Shown: piece after piece, positions 31,493 through 42,854 of the stretch
Position numbering within the stretch: the first letter of the stretch is position 1
How the letters are laid out: each line of letters opens with the position of its first letter
Translations under genes and position numbers: made by a program
Notes under the pieces: generated by a model
Database searches by the model: none
The model's input: only the letters and a program-made list of their open reading frames with translations
Told to the model about the DNA's origin: nothing
Assembly: GCA_964016985.1 (NCBI GenBank)
Contig: OZ024830.1
Location: 17,849,691 to 17,913,690, forward strand
Reading direction: 5' to 3'
Length of the DNA: 64,000 nt
Source: Anodontia alba
Lineage: Eukaryota; Mollusca; Bivalvia; Lucinida; Lucinidae

Positions 31493-31851
31493 TATGTAAT
31501 ATTATAAGCGCTCGTAATTGATTAATTGACCATGGCCGGTACTTCTGATCAAGAATTCCAAATGAGCAACGGATTTGTGTGCAATGCAATTGGGTAGGAG
31601 ATGAGGACCATTATTTCCTGTTTAGTAGTAAATATTGCATTGTTTTAAAGATTACTGCACTTAAAGATACCAGATTTGAAACCAAATACTGATATATGTT
31701 TTGAATTGTATTCTACTTATAAATTACTGTATCCTAACATTTCTGCAGGTACAAAACGTATTTGCGAATTCATTCCAAACGAATCACTGGGGTGAATGTA
31801 GCTGTACAGTAGATCTATCTTTGTTTGCTGTTTTTTAAGTGTATTCTATTA
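31493..31851. other. No gene seen
   Basis: Intergenic spacer; no coding or repeat content recognised. Confidence 0.4.
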
Positions 31852-32107
31852 CAGTCGCCTCTCATTATCTAGACTTCGCTTATCTCTAATAACCGCTTAT
31901 CTCGAAGTGAGCTATTTTTCCACTTTTGTTTTCAAAATATTTTCAATATACCTCTAACTGCAAGTGTAAAATTATGTATTGCTTTGTGAAATGTGGTTGT
32001 TCGATTTATAATTTTTCCTCAATTCTGCAAACCTGATATGTCGAGATACGGATATCTCGAAGTATTTCAGAGAGTCCCTTGTACATCGAGATAACGAGAG
32101 TCGACTG
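31852..32107. mobile_element. PogoM MITE copy 2
   Basis: TA-flanked; CAGTCGCCTCTCATTATCT / GATAACGAGAGTCGACTG. Lacks the central palindrome of the other two copies (256 bp). Confidence 0.85.
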
Positions 32108-32109
32108 TA

Positions 32110-32704
32110 TTTTTTACATTGTATGTTTCATGTGAATGGATAGCACTTTTGTATATGCAGTTCTTCTTATAAAGACTATTTTATTCAGGTTTCTCTATTC
32201 TATGATCGCTGGGTAGAAGCAATAATTCAATTCCTCCAAGTGGACACACGCTACTTTAACACCGTCGTTTCAACATTGATTCAAGTAGGACGTTGATTTA
32301 ATTTTGAAACGGCGTTTTATAACCGTTGTATGTCTGTTGGGCGGTAACTGAAATCGTTAGGAACGCTTCGTTACCGTAATTACTTTAACCACGCGTTTAC
32401 TCCATACTTACTGAAACAACTGATCACGTCCATTTGACTGTAAGGTGGCTGAAAGCTCTAGCTGGCTAGGTGACTGAGAGCGCTAGCCGATTAGAAACAA
32501 TGCAAATCCAGACCGTTAGGCTCCAATATGATTCTACACTGTCTTCTCACACATGCATATCTGAATATTAAAGGGAAAAGCAATGTAAGTGAAAAATGTA
32601 TCTGAGATACAAGACCTTGACAAACCGTACATTTTGATTCAATTTTGATCAAAATCGGATGAATGATAAATCTTAATGTGATTTGAAGATATCAAAAATC
32701 GTAA
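32110..32704. other. No gene seen
   Basis: Contains short inverted motifs around 32260-32345 (AACGCCGTTT / AAACGGCGTT type), nothing coding. Confidence 0.4.
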
Positions 32705-33085
32705 GAAAATAACATAAGGTTAAGACATAAAACAAATCACCTCGTAGAATAAACCACAAAACAACAAAAAAGTAAGACTAACACCGGGACCACCGCTTTA
32801 GAATGGTCAGCAGAGTAAACCACTGTGGGATTTAAAGCGCTTTTACAGCCAGCCAACTTAATTATGGGTCCCGATGCCACTCTTAATCACAACAAGTAAA
32901 ACAGAAAGCAAAATGGGTATCTGTTGAAGGTGACCAAAATGCTAGCATCACAAAACAATTAGTAAAACAGAAAGCAAAGTGGGCAGCTATTGAAGACTGT
33001 GACTACAATGCTAGCATCACAACACATACAGGAAAACAAAGAGTAAGAACAACACCAAGACCACCGCCTTAGAACGGTCAGTAGG

Positions 33086-33120
<35 letters not shown>

Positions 33121-34077
33121 AAAATTCCCGGGGGTTTAAAGCACTTTTACAGCTAGCCAACTTCACCCTGGGTCCCGATGCTACTCTTAATACAGAAACA
33201 CAAAAATTTGGTTCGCATAAAGGCTCCCATCTCAGTAAATGCATCAAAGCGAAAACACAAAAATCAAATTAATCACTACAATAAACAAAGACGAATACTC
33301 ATGGCTAATTCTACTGTATGCCAGAGTAAATGAAATCCCATCGTTGAACAACGGCGGGCAAGCCAAAGACATATCGTCAAGCCCCAACTCACTGGTGAAA
33401 GTTTTAAGGGCTATCGTTATTTTAAACTTCGTTAGGCGTTTTCGAAATTTTTCGAAGAACAGGCCGTCATTGAGTCTGAGGCCCGAATCGCCGTCGTACA
33501 ATAAAAGAGTGAAGCATAGCCATCAACATGGATTGGTTTGATAACTAGGCATGCAGTCTGCCGCATAATATCCAGGCTATAGCCAATTCTTTTATAACGG
33601 TTAATAAGTGTTCTGAATTGCTCCGAAAAGTTAGATTTTCATACAATTTTTCTAAATCTGTACACTAAGTCACCGTAAAATTCAGGTTCCGATATACCTT
33701 GTTGCAGAAGTGTTTTCAGACTGACGGTATATGTTTCTACCAAGGCACTGTTTCTGCGATAAAATTTCGAAAACGCCTAACGAAGTTTAAAATAACGATA
33801 GCCCTGTCTAAGAAGTTTGGCAGTAAGGGCTTTATTACAGTTAAAGTCATTAAGATTTGAAGAAGCTCTGACGAATCTAATAAGTTGAGATATGTATACC
33901 CCATATGAGGTACGCCGGGGGACATTGCCATCCAGAATAGGGAAATTGACTACATCAAAATCAAAATCGTCCATTTTATCATAAATTTTGGTAGAAACTG
34001 TACCATTAGATATACATAGATTCAAATCTAAAATAGGTGCCTCTGTAGCAGAAGAATTTGCTCTATTTAATTCATGT
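32705..34077 (-). mobile_element. Penelope-type retroelement, copy C
   Basis: Non-coding end at left, duplicated: 32705-32900 and 33025-33190 both carry the ACCGCCTTAGAACGGTC and TTTACAGC.AGCCAACTT blocks. An internal tandem of about 65 bp lies at 32887-33010 and an A tract at 33087-33118. The RT follows on the minus strand and is cut at 34077 by unrelated sequence. An inverted copy of part of the RT sits at 33407-33450. Confidence 0.65.
33720..34077 (-). pseudogene. Penelope-type RT fragment, copy C
   Basis: EAPILDLNLCISNGTVSTKIYDK ... NFPILDGNVPRRTSYGVYISQLIRF ... LTAKLLRQGYRYFKLR. Here the KLLRQGYRYFKLR segment is in frame, unlike copies A and B. The catalytic YxDD region is missing. Confidence 0.75.
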
Positions 34078-34111
34078 TATGGGCGTCGCTTTTAATGAAT
34101 ATTTAATGATC

Positions 34112-34539
34112 AGACTGGCACGATTCATCGGGTACTAGATTTATTGATCGATAAATCCCACTAAAATAATTATCATTACTGATTTTTTACTGTGTTTGTA
34201 ATTTTACCGTATTTACCATTTGTATTCGGACACCTCAACTCCTTACCATACTTTATCTAAAATTTGAACAAATTACTACCCACTGTTGTGTCTAGAATAG
34301 CTGGATGAGTGGCAAACAGTGTAGAGTAGACCCTTATGAGACGCGGCGTCTCATCTGGGTCTACACTGTTTGCTCAGGCCTGTCTGACCGAATACATGCA
34401 ATAAAGTATAACATATGGTAAGAGTCATGCTCAGACAGGTAAAATTGTTACCAGATCTTCAGTGATTACTAATCGATTATCGATCACAATGGCAGGACTG
34501 ATAATCGATTATCTTTTCAGCTCTGATTAGCCAGCCTTA
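34112..34539. mobile_element. Composite palindromic element with nested HP-D, copy 2
   Basis: Same arrangement as 19450-19907: AGACTGGC end, ATCGATAAAT, HP-D (hairpin 34312-34378), AATCGATTATCGATCACAATGG, and CCAGCCTTAT end. Confidence 0.7.
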
Positions 34540-34749
34540 TTTAATGATGCTTCATGGTATTATAAAGCCTGAATTGAACATGCACAGAGACTTATAATTC
34601 TACTAATGGGACATGACCCTCGAAACGACTTACAGGAGAAAAGTGCCATATCACTGACCAGCTGGTTTCAGCAGTGACTGGCATTAATGGGTTTGTATAT
34701 AGCCCTTGCTCCAAATTATATCAGATTTATCAAACTTATTCATTCTAAT

Positions 34750-35640
34750 AATGAAAATTAGAATATGATAGGTAGGTACTGGACAAAGTCCTTTGATAAA
34801 AAATATGGAACATACTTCTTTTTATTTCATTGTTCGTCTTTAAAAAATCTAAATTTAGGAAATATGTCAGAATTTTATGTCAGCGTAATAAATGCATATG
34901 CATATATGCAAAGCAAGACGAAATTAAATGGTTGGATGCAAGTCTGAATGAAAGTATATTCAGAAACATTAATATCCACTATAGACATGCTCCATTATGG
35001 TTTGAAAGTTTTTCAAAATGTGGTTTCTGAAGGGCAAAAGATATATGGAATCCTGCACACAAAACATTTTATGATGGGACTACTGTCTTTAACAGAGTGG
35101 TCGATAAATCAAACTGAAGATATTACTACAATATAATAAAATCTTGTATACCAAGAGAATGGGTAGAATCACTTCAGTTGAATAGTGTATACATGCAAAT
35201 AGTATAACATTTTTCTCTGAACCTGAAAGATATCATCTATATGTATGATTTTAAAAACGAGCTTATTTAACCCACGAAACTCAGTAACAAACAGATTTGG
35301 GGCTACATAAGAGATATTTATAAACCCAACTGTGAAGCTAAATGGAAACATATTTTGGTGAAACATGCATTTAGCGTAATATTTGGCAAAATGTCTTTAG
35401 ATCTTCCGTGTTCAAATAAATAAAAACAACTCCATTGGAAAATAATTCATAATGCGCTTTTTACCGAATCAAGACAGCTGATGGGTATGTCTAATGGAAT
35501 GTGTCACTTATGTAAAACAGATAACGAAACGATATGTCATTATTTTTTACCATTGTAGATTATCGTACTGTTTAATATTAAAGGTGGAAAGTGCTTTGAA
35601 TGTATTAATAAGAGATGCGTTTTATGTCCCTGGAGCCATA
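34750..35640 (+). pseudogene. Decayed L1/Tx1-like LINE, 3' coding part
   Basis: Plus-strand frames give KSKFRKYVRILCQRNKC, FYDGTTVFNRV, PREWVESL, IWGYIRDIYKPN, QLHWKIIHNALFTESRQL and CHLCKTDNETICHYF. The last two are the W..L/IH and C-x2-C...H blocks at the C-terminus of L1/Tx1-type ORF2. Many stops; no RT catalytic box in view. Confidence 0.55.
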
Positions 35641-35660
35641 AGGATGCGGCTGAAACATAT

Positions 35661-35940
35661 CATCACGAGAACATAGCTATATAATTTTGACCCCCTTAAA
35701 CCCCACTTTTATATAGCAAAACTGGGGTTGACAGAGGTAAACATTATTTTCCTTATTTTTGCTCGAAAACATAGATTGTGGGTACTCGTTAGAACCGCCT
35801 CGCCGAGGCGGTTCTAACGAGTACCCACAATCTATGTTTTGAGCAGAAATAGGAAAAATATCAGAATTTTTTTATCTGAAAATTTTCATTTTTTGGTGGT
35901 AAAATTATCAGTGTATTTTAATAGGCATGTTTTCGTAATG
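35661..35940 (+). mobile_element. HPE-A copy 12
   Basis: 280 bp, perfect core, tip CGCCG. It abuts the decayed LINE. Confidence 0.95.
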
Positions 35941-36089
35941 AATTTTAGGATTTCCATACGATAACCATAATATAAAAATATTAGTTAATTTTGTATTGCA
36001 TCTTCTTAAATAGGAGCTATGGAAACATAAGAACGTTGTTAAGTTTGAAAATTGTATTATAAATGAAATTAGACTGTTTGGCAATTTTT

Positions 36090-36433
36090 CATCACGAAAA
36101 CATGCCTATAAAATTTTAACCCACTTATACCCCATTTTTATATAGTAAAACTGGGGTTGCAAGGGGTATACATTATTTTCCTTAGTTCTGCTCAAAAACA
36201 TAGATTGTGGGTACTCATTAGAACCGCCTCGCCGAGGTGGTTCTAACGAGTTCTGCTCAAAAACATAGATTGTGGGTACTCGTTATAACCGCCTCGCCGA
36301 GGCGGTTCTAACGAGTACCCACAATCTATGTTTCGAGCAGAAATATGAAAAATATCAGAAATTTTTATCTGAAAATTTTCAGTTTTTGGAGGTGAACTTT
36401 TCTATATATTTGAATAGGCGTGTTTTCGTAATG
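36090..36433 (+). mobile_element. HPE-A copy 13, with internal duplication
   Basis: 344 bp instead of 278. The first hairpin (tip CGCCG) runs to GGTTCTAACGAG, then restarts at TTCTGCTCAAAAAC and forms a second complete hairpin. The extra length is about 63 bp. Confidence 0.95.
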
Positions 36434-36950
36434 TTAAGAAAGTTAATATCATGTAGTCATTTTCTTGAAAGAACATTTGTAGCAAATAAGCATAGACCGT
36501 TAACAGAAAATTTGAAAAGGTTCTGGTATATTTTTCAATCCAAAAAGAAATATTTAATATATGTACGCCTTTTTTCAAGTTATCATCTGTCATCGACTCT
36601 CTGATCTCATCCGAAACATTCTGGTTTTATCTTACTATTCCTCATTACGTTTATCATGAATGTATATTCTTGACCATAATTGACCCTGATCCAGTCTTCA
36701 GACCTTCTCCTGGATCAACGGTTTATACAAAGGAATTGCATCACTTTCTCCTCTTCCTTCCGTATTTCTGTAGTATTGCTCTAAATAGGGCATGTATTCA
36801 CTTGGTTTTTTATTAGTACAAAGGACGTATGATAAACTGTCTTATATATGTATGATACTATGCTTAACAGTGATTATAAATTGCTGTAAATATTATACAT
36901 TCTTTCGTTAATATTTAACAATCTAGCTAGTATAATAACATGAATATTGA
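36434..36950. other. No gene seen
   Basis: AT-rich; nothing coding or repetitive was recognised. Confidence 0.4.
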
Positions 36951-36967
36951 AGAATGTCAGTGAAACT

Positions 36968-37095
36968 GTGTCGGGCATTCGTGGTATGCATGCAGATGCC
37001 GGGACAGCGGATATGCTGTTTGGACATTGGTCTGCCACATGTTCGTTGTCCTGCTGTGCATTATTAATGGCCTACCGCGAATGCTCGGCGCAGAT
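36968..37095. repeat. Imperfect inverted repeat
   Basis: CGGGCATTCGTGGTATGCATG at left is mirrored by TTAATGGCCTACCGCGAATG at right with several mismatches. Confidence 0.4.
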
Positions 37096-37325
37096 GTAAA
37101 GATGAAACTCACTTCAAATATTGATTGTTACTGACAAATTACAAATATATTCATGTATTGAAAAAACAAATGCTATGTGGTATCATCATCAAATCATCTT
37201 CTTCTATCTTTCATACTTCATCCCTCAGAGAAGCTTGCAAAAATAAATATCAGATTAAGAAATGGTTTCAAGTTTAATCTTTACCACGCTCAGGGCAATT
37301 TCAACAAACGATAATTTTATTATAT

Positions 37326-37413
37326 GTTTCAGAAAACAAGGTTTGACATTTCATGCAAACTGTCTTCTTAGGAGACAGTGTGCATGAAATGTCAACCCTG
37401 GTTTCCTGAACAA
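37326..37413. repeat. Short palindromic element
   Basis: Arms TTCAGAAAACAAGG.TTGACA ... CATGCAAACTGTCT / AGACAGTGTGCATGAAATGTCAA with a 6-nt loop; about 88 bp in total. Single copy in the window. Confidence 0.65.
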
Positions 37414-37419
37414 ATGAAA

Positions 37420-37971
37420 AAAAAAAAAAAAATTCATATGTCGCCTGTTGATTGTTTTGTTTGACTGTGCAACTGGCATGTGTAAATATTATTTCTGTAA
37501 ATCTTTAATGAAGGACTGCAGATGTGAAAGCTATTATCCAACCAGTTTCTTTAAGAGAACTAAATTGTATTCGCAAGCAGCAAATCAGATGATAGGAACC
37601 TGCACACTACATGTTGCATACCTGTACCTGGAAGCTGATAGCACCGTTAGTAGAATTGTAAGCCTCTGATATGAAACAATTCAAACTCTATGTTTGTATA
37701 CGCGTACATGGCTTCTTCTTTATGCATTTATGGATGTTGTTTGAAAACAGCTTTGATTTCTATCAGAAAGAAGATTTTATTTAATATTTATAAAATGTTC
37801 TAGACCCTCATTAAATATTCAAAATGTCGATGCCTTTGATAATGGCTTTTAAATCTTCAATCGTCTTTAACTTCCTTAGTGCTTATTCACTTTGATCAAA
37901 TTTACATCAAAATTTGTCAAGATCTTTGATCACAGATGCAGTTTTCACCAACCTTACGTCTCCCTTATAGG
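37420..37971. other. No gene recognised
   Basis: A 73-codon plus-strand frame at 37448-37669 with eight or so Cys/Tyr-rich positions has no family signature. Not called. Confidence 0.4.
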
Positions 37972-38480
37972 GTAGAGTATTTACCCAAAGTATTCAGACA
38001 CCTTATTTCATTACCATAGTTCTCCTAAAATTCCGTTTATTTATTATCTGATGATTTTGCAGACTGCATAATTCTGATGAGAGGCTGCGTTCTGCGGCTT
38101 CTGATTTGAGTTACAATATTTAGTAAATGCCTATCTGTCCGATTGATTGATTGAATGAGTTGGTTTTACGGCCCATAAAGCAAATTAGGGTCATGGCAAG
38201 CCGGTCAGTTTACCTAACCACGCTTTTCCTGGGCAGGCTTAGGTCTCCAAACGGTTAACTAGTACTTGTCCTAATTCTTTCGCAAGAAACTGCTAACTGC
38301 CCTTCTTGAATCAACTTAAGGGACGGAATGACCGTAGAAAATAGTTTATGATCAATCTTCACGAAAGAATGTTACCGGACCCGGCGGGGATCGAACCCGC
38401 GACCTCCTGATCATCAGTCGGACGCGCATTCGACTGAGGCATCGAAGCCGGCCTGTCCGAATACTTAGGGTAAATATGTT
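37972..38480. mobile_element. HP-D element split by a SINE
   Basis: TTTACCCAAAGTATTCAGACA at left and TGTCCGAATACTTAGGGTAAA at right are its terminal repeats. Remnant hairpin GAGGCTGCGTTCTGCGGCTTC near 38081. The SINE lies between 38143 and 38452. Confidence 0.65.
38143..38452 (-). mobile_element. tRNA-headed SINE
   Basis: Minus strand. Head near 38452 with an A-box-like TGCCTCAGTCGAATG and a B box GGTTCGATCCCCG (38387-38399). Tail at the left is (CAAT)n. Target duplication CTGTCCGA at 38135-38142 and 38453-38460. Transcribed by RNA polymerase III in the family; needs a LINE for movement. Confidence 0.85.
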
Positions 38481-38579
38481 ATATACAGTGCACAGCTTTT
38501 TAATGGTAGTTTTTTTTTATTTATACAAATTTCTTCCTTATGGCTTCATCCCATTTAGTCTGGAGACCCCGCCACGACC

Positions 38580-38670
38580 CTAATGGGTAAGTAGACATTA
38601 GTGCACACCCAGATCAGACGCCGCATTCTGCGGCGTCTGATCAGGGTCTCCACTGATTGCAAATAGTTAA
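38580..38670. repeat. HP-D hairpin
   Basis: TGCACACCCAGATCAGACGCCGC / GCGGCGTCTGATCAGGGTC. Clean stem of about 25 nt at 38602-38656 (arms quoted in shortened form). Confidence 0.7.
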
Positions 38671-38679
38671 TTAGAAGTA

Positions 38680-38700
38680 AAAGAAAACTATTGCCTTTGG

Positions 38701-38735
<35 letters not shown>

Positions 38736-38955
38736 ACGAAAATCGGAGACTCGGATTGACTGAGTCTCTTCATATGCAGCACTATAGTTTGCGAGGCTGC
38801 ATACGCCGCCTAGCGCTGGCTGAAGCGGTATTCGATTTTCAAAATAACAAGGATGGGCTCAATGATCCCAAAGAAAATAAAATATAACCTGCACTATGAT
38901 GATATACGATATGACTTTTTACGGCCGCCACACGGCACAACACTAGCTACAGTAG
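38680..38955 (+). repeat. Dispersed repeat R13 (copy 2)
   Basis: CTATTGCCTTTGG, A tract (38700-38734), GAAAATCGGAGACTCGG, GTTTGCGAGGCTGCATA, GGGCTCAATGATCCC, GGCCGCCACACGGC. A second partial start is at 38963-39050. Further copies at 40797-41030 and 45065-45195. Confidence 0.65.
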
Positions 38956-39327
38956 AGTAAAATAAAAGTAAAAAAAGATTGCCCTTGGGAACGAATAACA
39001 CACAAAATCACGAAAATCGGATACTCGGTTTGATTGTCTTTTCATATCCAACCATGTTTTTCTAGGAATATCTAAATTACATAGCCCGACATTCTAATTC
39101 GACTATTCCAATATATTGTGAGGATGAATTTAGTTAGCCTAAAATAGGTTATATTCAAAATCAACTATATCCTACAGGTCAGTGGTGACGGTTCAATAAA
39201 GTTGTTCAATAATAAAGTATTTTCGAATGCTTGCCTTTTTCTGATGTCTTTTTTGTTACAAGTTTTGATGCAAGAAATTGTCAAAGTGAATAATTAGGCA
39301 GTTCAGCACTAGGTATAGGCAAACTTA

Positions 39328-39607
39328 CATTACGAAAACACCCCTATTTAAATATATTGAAAATTTCACCACCAAAAACTAGAAGTTTCCAGATAAAAAT
39401 TCTGATTTTTTTTTTATATTTCTGCTCAAAACATAGATTGTGGGTACTCGTTAGAACCGCCTCGCCGAGGCGGTTCTAATAAGTACCCTCAATCTATGCT
39501 TTTGAGTAGAAATAAGAAAAATAATGTGTACCCCTTTAAACCCCAGTTTTACTATATAAAAGTGGGGTTTAAGGGGGTCAAAATTTTATAGGTATGTTTT
39601 CGTGATG
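39328..39607 (-). mobile_element. HPE-A copy 14
   Basis: 280 bp, tip CGCCG. Right arm has AATAAGTACCCTC. Confidence 0.95.
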
Positions 39608-39634
39608 TAAGTCATGAGTAGTTGCTTTTAAAAT

Positions 39635-39789
39635 GCAGCTGAAAGTCATCTAGAATACACAGTGTGCAGCTAAAAGTCATCTAGAAAACACAATATGCAG
39701 CTAAAAGTCATCTAGAAAACACAATATGCAGCTAAAAGTCATCTTGAAAACACAATATGCAGCTAAAAGTCATCTAGAAAACACAATAT
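39635..39789. repeat. 31-bp tandem repeat, five units
   Basis: Unit GCAGCTAAAAGTCATCTAGA plus AAACACAATAT. Units 2, 3 and 5 are identical and unit 4 differs by one base, so the array is young. Confidence 0.95.
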
Positions 39790-39974
39790 GCCTTTACACC
39801 TGCCGAGATCTGAGCTGCGTTCAGAAGTGAAACATGATAGCAAACATTTTGCCCTGGGTCCCTATACCTAAAGACGAGTACCAACAGGAGCAGGGATCCT
39901 GTGCAAATTATACGCGTGTGCCATGCACTTTTGTGTACGCAACCCTGGTAAACGATATTTTTGTCGCTAACGAA

Positions 39975-40075
39975 TGCCAAGATTAACTTGCGCATTCATA
40001 CAGTTTGATCAGATCCTTCATTACCAGTGCACAGAATTATTGGATACTATAGAATATATCCACGAGCAAATATTG
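39975..40075. repeat. HP-E half-element
   Basis: TTGCGCATTCATACAGTTTGATCAG and TTGGATACTATAGAATATA match the right half of the 50085-50190 copy (first string is 39989 region; read as two blocks). Confidence 0.4.
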
Positions 40076-40560
40076 GAAATCCAATGAAAATCTTGGATGC
40101 TATGGCAACCACAAGGTCCCATAGACTTACAATGGGAAAATGCTTGTCGTCAGCACCTCCCATCGTTTTAATCAGATCTTCCTGAAACTTGCAGATAGTG
40201 TGGGAATGGACGAAAACGTTTAGACTTACGTCCCTTTTAAAAGCTGAAAAGCCCTTATTTGACATTGTCATCAGCATAACTAGTTCATTTTGATCGGATC
40301 TTCCTGAAGTTTTGCAGATGAGGTGGATATAGATAGTATCGCAGACGAATTATTCATTTTAAAGCTACGAGTTACGTCCACTTGTTGCAGAAATTCCTAT
40401 TTTTGACTTTGCCATCGACACAACTTCTTCAGTTTTGATAAGATCTCCCTGAAGTTTACATATAAGATGGCGTTGGAACTTGGTGGACAGATAGACCATG
40501 AGGTAATACAGCGCATATTATTTCGAGATTTAAGTATACTCAATTTTGATAGCGTTATGC
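40076..40560. repeat. Diverged tandem repeat, about 130-140 bp units
   Basis: TTTTAATCAGATCTTCCTGAA (40166), TTTTGATCGGATCTTCCTGAA (40288) and TTTTGATAAGATCTCCCTGAA (40433) each follow a GAC.TTG.CATC motif and precede GATG(A/T)GGTGG-like text. About three old units. Confidence 0.55.
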
Positions 40561-40796
40561 GGATATGTTAAGAATTATGTCCTCCACATTAATATATGTC
40601 CTTAGACAGTGAGTGGCATTGACTTACTTTTCAGTACTTTTCAGTACAGGTGAGCGTTAAGAACCACCAAAACCAATAAGTCGGATATCGCCAAATAAAC
40701 TGTATATTATAAACCATACATATCCTGTTTACATTTCAAATCTTCCGTCTGGTTTTAAGTGGAACCTTTTCTCCAGTTTTCTTCAGTGATGATAGA

Positions 40797-41030
40797 TAAA
40801 TGTTGCCCTTGGAAATAAAGATCATACAAAAGTACGAAAACCGGAGATTCGGTTGTATTAAGTCTCTTTATATACAGCAATGTAGTTTACGAGGCTGCAT
40901 ACACACACACCTTCCCCACTACATCCACAGCACCGACTTAATAGGTATTTGATTTTCAGAGTAATCAGAATGGGTTCAGCTGCACTATGGTGAAGTACAG
41001 GGAGACGTTTTTCGGTAGCCATACGAATAT
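40797..41030 (+). repeat. Dispersed repeat R13 (copy 3)
   Basis: TTGCCCTTGGAAATAAAGAT, GAAAACCGGAGATTCGG, TTACGAGGCTGCATAC, GAATGGGTTCAGC. Diverged. Abuts HPE-C copy 2. Confidence 0.55.
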
Positions 41031-41040
41031 TTTTTATGTA

Positions 41041-41383
41041 CAGTGAACCTTCGTTACAACGACTACATTTGTCTCCAAAGACATTGCCATTAAAATGAAT
41101 TTGCTGTTGTACAGAATACTTAATGAGCAGATTGATACGTAAGAAAGTCTTGTTCTGTTCTTATTTCCTAACAGAACATATATTTGTACTATTTGTTAGA
41201 ATCGCCTTTGAGGCGATTCTAACATATATCTAAAACATATGTTTCTTTAAAGTATTAAATACAATATTCTTGCATAATTTGTAACTAACTGTTACCTCTT
41301 AAGCGAAGGTTTTGTGACAGTCCAATTGTCGATTTAACGAGTTTTTTCGTTGTATCGAATGTCGGTATAAATAGGGTTGTCTG
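41041..41383. mobile_element. HPE-C copy 2
   Basis: TA-flanked, 343 bp, CAGTGAACCTTCGTTAC / GGTATAAATAGGGTTGTCTG. Core intact: TTGTTAGAATCGCC at 41197-41210, GGCGATTCTAAC at 41212-41223. Confidence 0.85.
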
Positions 41384-41635
41384 TATATGAGTATAACAGG
41401 GGCCTTATATCAACAAAGAGCTTTTGCTATCAAACAATGATACCACTTTCTTATCTGAGACAATTTGTTAGCACAAATCAATAATAAAGTATTGTAAGTC
41501 TGAAAAAATAATTTCGTCTTTTGTACAATTTAGACAAAACAAAATGTATTAGGTATTACTGTTTTGAGTGACGTGAAGAATTTCGCAAAAAAGCAGCATT
41601 GACTGGCATGCTCATGTGAAGTGCACAGAATATAG

Positions 41636-41679
<44 letters not shown>
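41636..41679. repeat. (CT)n microsatellite
   Basis: About 44 bp of pure CT. Confidence 0.95.
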
Positions 41680-41682
<3 letters not shown>

Positions 41683-41744
41683 AATATACCTGTCTAAAGT
41701 TTAAAAACTCAAGTCATTGTCTTATTATACATGTAGAGGGGTTT

Positions 41745-42020
41745 CATTACGAAAACACGCCTATCCAAATATATAGAAAATTTCACCTCCAAAAACTGAA
41801 AATTTTCAGATAAAACTCTGATATTTTTCAAATTTCTGCTCAAAACATAGATTGTGAGTACTCGTTAGAACCACCTCGATGAGGCGGTTCTAACGAGTAC
41901 CCACAATATATTTTTATTGAGCAGAAATAAGATAAAAAGTGTATACCCCTGTAAACCCCAGTTTTACTATATAAACGTGGGATTTAAGGGGGTCAAAATT
42001 ATATAGACGTTTTCGTGATG
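41745..42020 (-). mobile_element. HPE-A copy 15
   Basis: 276 bp. Right TIR shortened (ATATAGACGTTTTCGTGATG). Tip CGATG. Confidence 0.95.
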
Positions 42021-42194
42021 TAAAATATTGCATCCTATCTGTCTATCTATCTATCCCTGTCTGCTGCCACACGCATTACCGGACATTCTAGACAGGCTAC
42101 GAATTGTCTGTTACTGAAAGACAGTTCATGAGACCGTTTGTTTATGTTTGTTTTTGTGTTCAGTATATATAGTTTCCAAAAAAGTAGGTCCCAA

Positions 42195-42362
42195 AAAATG
42201 AGAACGAATTGACCAGAACCTTAAGAACGAGTTGACCCAAATGTGTACGAGTTCACCAAAATGAGTACGAGTTGACCGAACAGTGAGGACTAATCGACCA
42301 AATAAGTACGAATTGACCAAAGCTATTGACCAAAATGAGAGCGAATTGACTTAAGTACGAAA
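42195..42362. repeat. Short-unit minisatellite (about 20 bp)
   Basis: AAAATGAG.ACGA.TTGACC repeated about eight times with substitutions and one shortened unit. Confidence 0.8.
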
Positions 42363-42369
42363 CTAACTG

Positions 42370-42500
42370 GGAACGCGCATCGGCACAGTCAGATGAGAGG
42401 ACACAGTTTGGGTAATCAAAGATCCAATGCGTCTTCAGGCGCCTACTGCGCAGGCTGATTTGATTCTTCGCTAGGCGCACATGCAGTCGTGAAAGAAATG
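42370..42500. repeat. HP-E family copy
   Basis: GCGCATCGGCACAGTCAGATGAG ... CTGCGCAGGCTGATTTGATTC ... TTCGCTAGGCGCACATGC; a decayed inverted pair. Confidence 0.45.
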
Positions 42501-42689
42501 CCAACATGAAAGATCGCTCAGACGCAAACATTATTTCGTCTCCTCCGAGACAATAAAAAATTCATGCAAATCCGACAAGGCAAAACGTGTTCATTAAATA
42601 TATTCGTTTTATTAATTATCTTGCTCTAATCCATATTACGAATCAATAGTTTTATAAAGATGAATGGAATCTCTTTATTGGAGGTAATT

Positions 42690-42818
42690 CTTTCAAAACT
42701 GTTGTTGCTCTTCTCTGAGAATGAGCCTACTCTAGAAGGAAAGAACTTGCTCCCTTTGGAGCAAATTCTTTCATTTTTGAGTAGATCCCCTTTCCAGGAA
42801 GGGACTTGGTGTGCAAAA

Positions 42819-42854
<36 letters not shown>

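Noticed and set aside
36272..36604. 110-codon plus-strand frame
   Set aside because: Its first half is HPE-A copy 13; the remainder has no signature.
38380..38452. tRNA gene on the minus strand
   Set aside because: A and B boxes are present, but the acceptor stem does not pair and the sequence is fused to a SINE body with a tail and target duplication. It is the SINE head.
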